Origin: Marmoricola sp. Leaf446
Lineage (GTDB): Bacteria > Actinomycetota > Actinomycetes > Propionibacteriales > Nocardioidaceae
NCBI RefSeq assembly: GCF_001424755.1
Contig: NZ_LMRF01000005.1
Coordinates: 1-64,000 of the forward strand
Length of the DNA: 64,000 nt
Direction: 5' to 3'
The notes beneath the pieces were generated by a model, which did not search any database, was not told the origin of the DNA, and was given only the letters and a program-made list of their open reading frames with translations. Shown here in pieces: positions 59,679 through 64,000 of the stretch. Each line of letters starts with the position of its first letter. The first letter of the stretch is position 1. The position numbers and the translations under genes are program-made.

Positions 59679-61162
59679 GCCCCGTGGGGCCCGTGACCCC
59701 GGCGAGCGCGGCCGCCGGCTTCGCCCGCGCGGCCACCGAGGGGCTCGGGCTGCGCGTGACGGTCGACGTCGTCGATCGCGCCTGGGAGGTGCCGGACGCC
59801 GTGGTGGCCGCCATGACCGGCGCGGTCCGCGAGGCGCTGCGCAACGTCGGTCGCCACGCCGGCACCGACGAGGCGACGGTCACCGTCGTCGCGACGGCCC
59901 GGGGCCTCGAGGTCGAGGTGGTCGACCGGGGACGCGGCCTGGGCCCGGACGCGGCCGAGGGGTTCGGGCTGCGCCGCTCGGTGCGCGAGCCCCTCGAGGC
60001 CGTCGGCGGCGGAGCCGAGGTGGCCCCGCGCTCGCCGGGTCCCGGCACGACGGTCCGGCTGTGGTGGCACGCACCGCCCCGGGACGGTGACGCCCGGCTG
60101 GCGCAGGCCTACGCCACCACGATGCGCTCCTCGGGCGGCTCGGGGATCGCCCGGACGGTGGCGATCCCGCTGCTGCTCGCCAACGCCGCCGTGGGCCTGC
60201 ACGCGGCCGGGCAGGCGCGCTTCCCGGTCGCCACGGTCCTCGTCGTCGTGGCGCTCGCCCTCGCGACGCTCGTCGCGCTGCGCGACGTCGAGCGCGGCGC
60301 CCCCACCGCCCGTCGGCTGTGGGCCTGGGGCACGTGGGTGGCGGCCGCCGGCGGGGCGGGGCTGCTGCTGGCGGGGCCGGGGGCGCTCGCCGGCTTCGAC
60401 TCCTTCTCCGTCGGGTTCGCCGCGCTGCCCCTGGTGCTGCTGGCGTACGTCGTGCCCGCCCGCGACCTGCCGGTGCTGGTCGTGCCGCCGCTGGCCACCG
60501 TGGTCGTGGCTCTGGCGCTCGACCCGGGCGTCGACCTCGTCGGCGGGTTCGGGGCGCTGAACGCGACCGTCACCCCGACCGCGGTCGCCTGCGCGATCGG
60601 CACGGCGCTGCGTCGCTCCGTGGCCGACCTCGACCAGCAGCGGCACCGCGTCGTGCGCGCCCGCGCCGACGCCAGCCGCGCCGACTTCCTCGCCCGGGCC
60701 GGCCAGCGCCACCTCGACCACACCCGGCGCCGGATCCTGCCGTGGCTGCACCGGGTCGCCTCCGGGGAGCTCGACCTCGACGACCCGGCCGTCCGCACCC
60801 GGGCGGCGCTGCTGGCCGCGGAGGCGCGCGACGACCTCTACGTGCCCGAGTTCTTCGACGACGACCTGCGGGAGCTGGTGACCGACTTCCGCCGCGGGGG
60901 CGGCACCGTCGTGGTCCGGCCCGGCGCCGACCCGGGGGTCGGTGAGCGCGACGCCGGCCGGGTGCTGCGCTCGCTGCTGACCGGCCTGCCGCCCGGGAGC
61001 CGGGTCACCTTCCACCAGCAGCCCGACGGTCGGCGGGTGCGGCTGGCGGTCGTGCCGCCGGCGGCCCCGGACCTGCTCGCCACGCTGCGGGTCCGCCACC
61101 CGGGCGTCACCGCCCGGTCCGACGCGTTCGCCACGACGCTGCACCTGGACGACCTCCCCTGA
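59675..61162 (+). CDS. HATPase domain fused to a second membrane and kinase-like module
   Basis: A 495-residue protein. It begins with an HATPase_c domain: N box REALRNVGRHAG (about 50-61), DRGRGLG, and GFGLRRSV. After about 135 residues come five or six hydrophobic helices (about 155-300), then a coiled region QQRHRVVRARADASRADFLARAGQRHLDHTRRR and a C-terminal part that looks like a degenerate DHp/ATPase without an N box. It completes the kinase split from the preceding gene and adds a pseudo-kinase half. A LuxR regulator follows 38 bases later. Confidence 0.75.
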   Translation: MSPVGPVTPASAAAGFARAATEGLGLRVTVDVVDRAWEVPDAVVAAMTGAVREALRNVGRHAGTDEATVTVVATARGLEVEVVDRGRGLGPDAAEGFGLRRSVREPLEAVGGGAEVAPRSPGPGTTVRLWWHAPPRDGDARLAQAYATTMRSSGGSGIARTVAIPLLLANAAVGLHAAGQARFPVATVLVVVALALATLVALRDVERGAPTARRLWAWGTWVAAAGGAGLLLAGPGALAGFDSFSVGFAALPLVLLAYVVPARDLPVLVVPPLATVVVALALDPGVDLVGGFGALNATVTPTAVACAIGTALRRSVADLDQQRHRVVRARADASRADFLARAGQRHLDHTRRRILPWLHRVASGELDLDDPAVRTRAALLAAEARDDLYVPEFFDDDLRELVTDFRRGGGTVVVRPGADPGVGERDAGRVLRSLLTGLPPGSRVTFHQQPDGRRVRLAVVPPAAPDLLATLRVRHPGVTARSDAFATTLHLDDLP

Positions 61163-61200
61163 ACCGGGGATGGCGAGCCGGTGCGGGAGGGGCGTACGAC

Positions 61201-61863
61201 GTGCACATGCCGGTCCCCGCCACCCCGCCGCGCCCGCTCGAGGTCGTCGTCGTGGAGAACCACGAGAGCACGCTGGCCGGCATCGCCGAGCTGTGCGCCG
61301 CGCACCCCGAGGAGCTGCGGCTCGCCGGCGGACACACCTCGCTCGACGCCCTCGACCTCGACGGTCCGGCCCCCGACGTGGTCGTCCTCGACCTGCTCCT
61401 CGGCCGCGACGACGTGCTCTCCACCCCGGCCATCCCGCGGCTGCGCGACTGGCCGGCCAAGGTGCTGGTGCACACCTCGGAGGAGAAGCCGGTCGTGCTC
61501 CGCGCCGCCGTGCTGGCGGGGGCCAACGGCGTCGCGCTCAAGAACGACGGGCTCGGCGCCCTCCTCGGGGCGCTGCGCGACCTGCGCGAGGGCACCCACA
61601 CGGTCTCCAGCGCCCTCGCCCTGGCGCTGCTCGAGGACGCCTCCCTGGCGGCGGCGCTCACCGCCCGCGAGGTCGAGGTGCTGCAGGGGGTCGACGACGG
61701 CCTGAGCCACAAGCAGATCGCCGCCCGGCTCGGCATCGCCCAGCACACCGTGAAGAGCCACGTCGACAACGCGTGCGCGAAGTACCGCCGCATCGGCCGC
61801 CCGGTGACCAACACCGTCTCGGTCGTGCGCCAGGCCCGCTCGGACGGCTGGCTGGACGGCTAG
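61201..61863 (+). CDS. LuxR/NarL-family response regulator with altered acidic pocket
   Basis: A 220-residue protein. The receiver (about 13-135) has VVVENHES where Asp-Asp is normal, phosphoacceptor Asp in VVVLDLLLG (about 63), Thr/Ser in VHTSEE and Lys in LKND. The C-terminal HTH (about 155-215) reads LTAREVEVLQGVDDGLSHKQIAARL. One acidic residue of the Mg2+ site is Glu-Asn, so phosphorylation may be weakened. GGAGG lies 10 bases before the GTG at 61201; an ATG 6 bases later is possible. Probable partner of the split kinase. Confidence 0.87.
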   Translation: MHMPVPATPPRPLEVVVVENHESTLAGIAELCAAHPEELRLAGGHTSLDALDLDGPAPDVVVLDLLLGRDDVLSTPAIPRLRDWPAKVLVHTSEEKPVVLRAAVLAGANGVALKNDGLGALLGALRDLREGTHTVSSALALALLEDASLAAALTAREVEVLQGVDDGLSHKQIAARLGIAQHTVKSHVDNACAKYRRIGRPVTNTVSVVRQARSDGWLDG

Positions 61864-61933
61864 GCCCGTCGGCCCGTCGTGCGCCCACCGAACCCGGTTG
61901 GCCGCCCCCGGGGGCGTCCGCTGTGATGGACCC

Positions 61934-63256
61934 ATGAGCCCCGAGCCGACGACCTCCGACGCGCCGCCGCCCGTCGTGCCGCCCGTCCTGCCGCCCGTCC
62001 TGCCGCCCGCCCCGCACCTGGCCGAGCCGTCGCTGGAGCAGGTCACCCCCGCGACGTTCGTCGACTGGACCAAGGCGTTCGCGCGCGGGTTCCACGAGGA
62101 GCACCACCCGGAGACCGAGGACCTCGACCGCGAGGTGTTCGAGGACGACCGCTCCTTCGGCTTCCGGGTCGGCGACCGCTGGGTCGCCACGTGCGGGGCG
62201 CTGACCCGCGAGCTCACCGTGCCGGGCGGCGCGTCGGTGCCGACGGCCGCGGTGACGGTGGTGACCGTGCACCCGCCGTACCGGCGACGGGGCCTGCTGA
62301 GCGCGATGATGCGCCACCAGCTCGACGACGTCGCCCGGCGCGGCGAGCCGCTGGCGGCGCTGTGGGCCTCGGAGTCGCTGATCTACGGCCGCTTCGGCTA
62401 CGGCCCGGCGGTGTCACGGCTGCGGCTGCACGGGCGCACCCGGTCGCTCGACTTCCTCCCGGGCGTGGCGACCGGCGGCTCGGTCGACGAGGTCACCCGC
62501 GAGCAGTTCGAGGCGGTGGTCCGGCCGCTGCACGAGCGGCTGCGGCGGACGCGCCCCGGCACGATGGCGCGCCCCGCCGACCACTCCTGGGAGATGGCGC
62601 TCCTCGACCGGCCGTTCGTCCGCGACGGTGCCACCGAGCTGCGCCACGTCGTGCACTGGAGCCGGGCGGGCGAGGTCGACGGGTTCGCGACGTACCGCTT
62701 CAAGGAGGGCGGCACCGCCACCGAGCCCGACAGCGAGGTGCGGGTGCAGGAGCTGTGGGCCGAGGACCCCGTCGCGCACGCGACGCTGTGGCGCTACCTG
62801 CTCGACCTCGACCTCGCGCGTCGTTTCCTCGCCCGCAACGCGGCCTCCGACGAGCCGCTGCGGCTGCTGGTGCGCGACGCCCGTGCCGTGGGCACGGAGG
62901 TCCTCGACGCGCTCTACGTGCGCCTGGTCGACGTGCCCGCCGCGCTCCGCGCCCGGTCGTACGCCGCCCCGGTCGACGTCGTGCTCGAGGTCACCGACGA
63001 GCTGCTCCCCGCCAACGCCGGCCGCTGGCGGCTGCGCACCGACGGCCCGGCGGCGAGCACCACCGTCGAGCGCACCTCGGACCCGGCCGACGTCTCGCTG
63101 GGGGTGCTGGAGCTGGGCACGGCCTACCTCGGCGGCGTACGGCTGACCGACCTGCACCGCGTCGACCGCGTCACCGAGCACACGAGCGGGGCGGTCGCGG
63201 CGGCCGGCACCGCGCTGTCGTGGCACCGCGACCCCTGGTGCCCCGACTTCTTCTAG
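61934..63256 (+). CDS. Eis-like GNAT N-acetyltransferase
   Basis: A 440-residue protein. A proline-rich N-terminus (1-28) precedes the first GNAT domain with AVTVVTVHPPYRRRGLLSAMM (acetyl-CoA loop, quoted in part). A second GNAT-like and an SCP2-like C-terminal domain follow, giving the three-part Eis layout. The chain ends CPDFF, and the free C-terminal carboxylate acts as the base in Eis. Eis enzymes acetylate amines including aminoglycosides in mycobacteria; here the natural substrate is unknown. TGTGAT lies 6 bases before the ATG. Confidence 0.9.
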   Translation: MSPEPTTSDAPPPVVPPVLPPVLPPAPHLAEPSLEQVTPATFVDWTKAFARGFHEEHHPETEDLDREVFEDDRSFGFRVGDRWVATCGALTRELTVPGGASVPTAAVTVVTVHPPYRRRGLLSAMMRHQLDDVARRGEPLAALWASESLIYGRFGYGPAVSRLRLHGRTRSLDFLPGVATGGSVDEVTREQFEAVVRPLHERLRRTRPGTMARPADHSWEMALLDRPFVRDGATELRHVVHWSRAGEVDGFATYRFKEGGTATEPDSEVRVQELWAEDPVAHATLWRYLLDLDLARRFLARNAASDEPLRLLVRDARAVGTEVLDALYVRLVDVPAALRARSYAAPVDVVLEVTDELLPANAGRWRLRTDGPAASTTVERTSDPADVSLGVLELGTAYLGGVRLTDLHRVDRVTEHTSGAVAAAGTALSWHRDPWCPDFF

Positions 63257-63286
63257 CCGGCGGAGGGCGGTCCCGGCGCGCCCGCG

Positions 63287-64000
63287 TCAGGTGCCCGTAC
63301 GCCGGGCCGGCCGGCCGAGCCGCTCCTCGAGCACCTTGACGACGGCGACCGAGTCCTCGGCGCCGTGGCCCGCCTCGACCGCCTGCTCGTGCAGCGCCAG
63401 GGCGGCGGCACCGACCGGCAGCTCGACGCCGAGCGAGGCGGCGAGCCCGACAGCGAGCGCGTTGTCCTTGCGCACCAGGTCGAGCGCGAAGATCGGGTCG
63501 AAGTCGCCGGCCACGGCCCGGGGCGCGATCGAGCGGAACAGGCCGCTCACGCTGGCGGCGCCCGAGTCGACGACGGTGTCGACGAAGACACCGGGGTCGA
63601 GCCCGGCGGCGGTCGCGAGCACCAGCGCCTCGGCGGTGACGGCGTTGATGACGCTGAACATCAGGTTGTTGGCGACCTTGAGCGTCGCCCCCGCCCCCAC
63701 GTCGCCGACGTGGACCACCCGGGCCGCCACCGGCGCGAGCACCCGGGCGACCTCGGGCTGCGCGGCGGCCGGGCCGCCCATCGGCACCGTCCAGCGGCCG
63801 ACCATCTCGGGGCGGCCGAGCACCGGGGTGTCGAGGTAGGTCGCCCCGGCGGCGCGTGCCGTGGCGGCGATGCTCCGGGAGTCCTCGGGCCCGATCGTGC
63901 TGGTGTCGAGCAGCAGCAGCTCCGGGCCCGCACCGGCCACCTCCGCCACCTGGGCCACCACCTCCGACACCACCTGGGCCACCACCTGGGCCACCACCGC
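63287..64000 (-). CDS. 6PGDH/3-hydroxyisobutyrate dehydrogenase family protein (N-terminus cut off)
   Basis: About 238 residues of the C-terminal part lie inside the window; the Rossmann nucleotide-binding start is beyond 64000. LLLLDTSTIGPEDSRSIA (family DxST signature), LDTPVLG, VGAGATLKVANNLM with the catalytic Lys, and LVRKDNALAVGLAASLGVELP identify the family. It oxidises or reduces small 2- or 3-hydroxyacids or imines with NAD(P). Near the cut edge the coding sequence is a tandem GTGGTGGCCCAG repeat encoding VVAQ units. Confidence 0.85.
   Translation of the reverse strand, partial: AVVAQVVAQVVSEVVAQVAEVAGAGPELLLLDTSTIGPEDSRSIAATARAAGATYLDTPVLGRPEMVGRWTVPMGGPAAAQPEVARVLAPVAARVVHVGDVGAGATLKVANNLMFSVINAVTAEALVLATAAGLDPGVFVDTVVDSGAASVSGLFRSIAPRAVAGDFDPIFALDLVRKDNALAVGLAASLGVELPVGAAALALHEQAVEAGHGAEDSVAVVKVLEERLGRPARRTGT

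Noticed and set aside
57419-61162. Plus-strand open frame of 1247 codons covering the antiporter and the kinase genes
   Set aside because: Only the part from 59675 encodes recognisable domains. The earlier part is antisense to the antiporter and merely lacks stop codons, as expected at this GC content.

Overview
The window is about 73% GC, packed with genes, and uses GTG starts and 4-base stop/start overlaps throughout. Gene content and order point to an actinobacterium, most likely of the Nocardioides/Nocardioidaceae type. From memory, the order follows the conserved actinobacterial chromosome core: the Mycobacterium tuberculosis segment around Rv3646c-Rv3683 (tad/helicase cluster, acs, marP, nth, crp, whiB4, ponA2) joined to the dnaX-ybaB-recR-lysC-asd group. 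The Streptomyces bldG/hppA and wblA neighbourhoods show the same arrangement. I see no transposase, integrase, phage or CRISPR. This is core chromosome with a few local insertions.

Layout. 1-437: repeats and no convincing gene. 438-8418: methyltransferase, K+-independent H+-pyrophosphatase, a BldG anti-anti-sigma factor and a divergent DECH helicase, then the start of a Tad/Flp pilus cluster. 8191-12470: pilin, TadC, TadB, TadA and a CpaE-like protein, nearly all translationally coupled. 12611-14434: HAD phosphatase, a structured intergenic RNA candidate in the position where mycobacteria carry Ms1/MTS2823, and a degenerate Fic-fold protein. 14461-23646: a methyltransferase followed by an acetate/monocarboxylate block (LytS/LytTR two-component system, two SSS symporters with small membrane partners, acetyl-CoA synthetase). 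CRP-type palindromes (GTGA-N6-TCAC) lie upstream of the second symporter operon and of acs. 23647-26294: a 92-bp hairpin, an FMN reductase, a TerC transporter behind a yybP-ykoY (Mn2+) riboswitch candidate, and a holin-like membrane protein. 26390-32770: MarP, CoA-pyrophosphatase, TlpA, endonuclease III, Crp, and the MBL/NUDIX/RidA/DUF4177 operon. 32805-36192: hydrolase, old yellow enzyme and a 3-oxoacid CoA-transferase, which interrupt the mycobacterial order. 36333-42937: a pair of ArsA-like ATPases, WhiB4/WblA, PonA2, a YqeY protein and a phosphoesterase.

43008-50906: tRNA-Pro(CGG), a proline-rich membrane protein, asd-lysC, DUF5063, recR, ybaB, dnaX, SRP RNA and tRNA-Ser(GGA). 51068-58807: desaturase and SDR, TspO and MpaB-like proteins, a HerA-like ATPase, a small conserved protein, a LytR_C protein and a CPA1 antiporter. 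58917-61863: a sensor kinase whose DHp-like and ATPase domains lie in two overlapping genes, followed by a LuxR-type regulator. 61934-64000: an Eis-like acetyltransferase and a truncated 6PGDH-family dehydrogenase.

Possible joint workings: acetate is taken up by the SSS symporters and activated by Acs, probably under Crp, whose gene is also here. Redox and cell-envelope stress functions (WhiB4, MarP, PonA2, Nth) cluster as they do in mycobacteria. The Tad genes would build a Flp pilus, but no prepilin peptidase is visible in the window. No wholly new system stands out. The strongest leads are the Ms1-like RNA, the split kinase, the Crp sites and the Fic-like pseudoenzyme.
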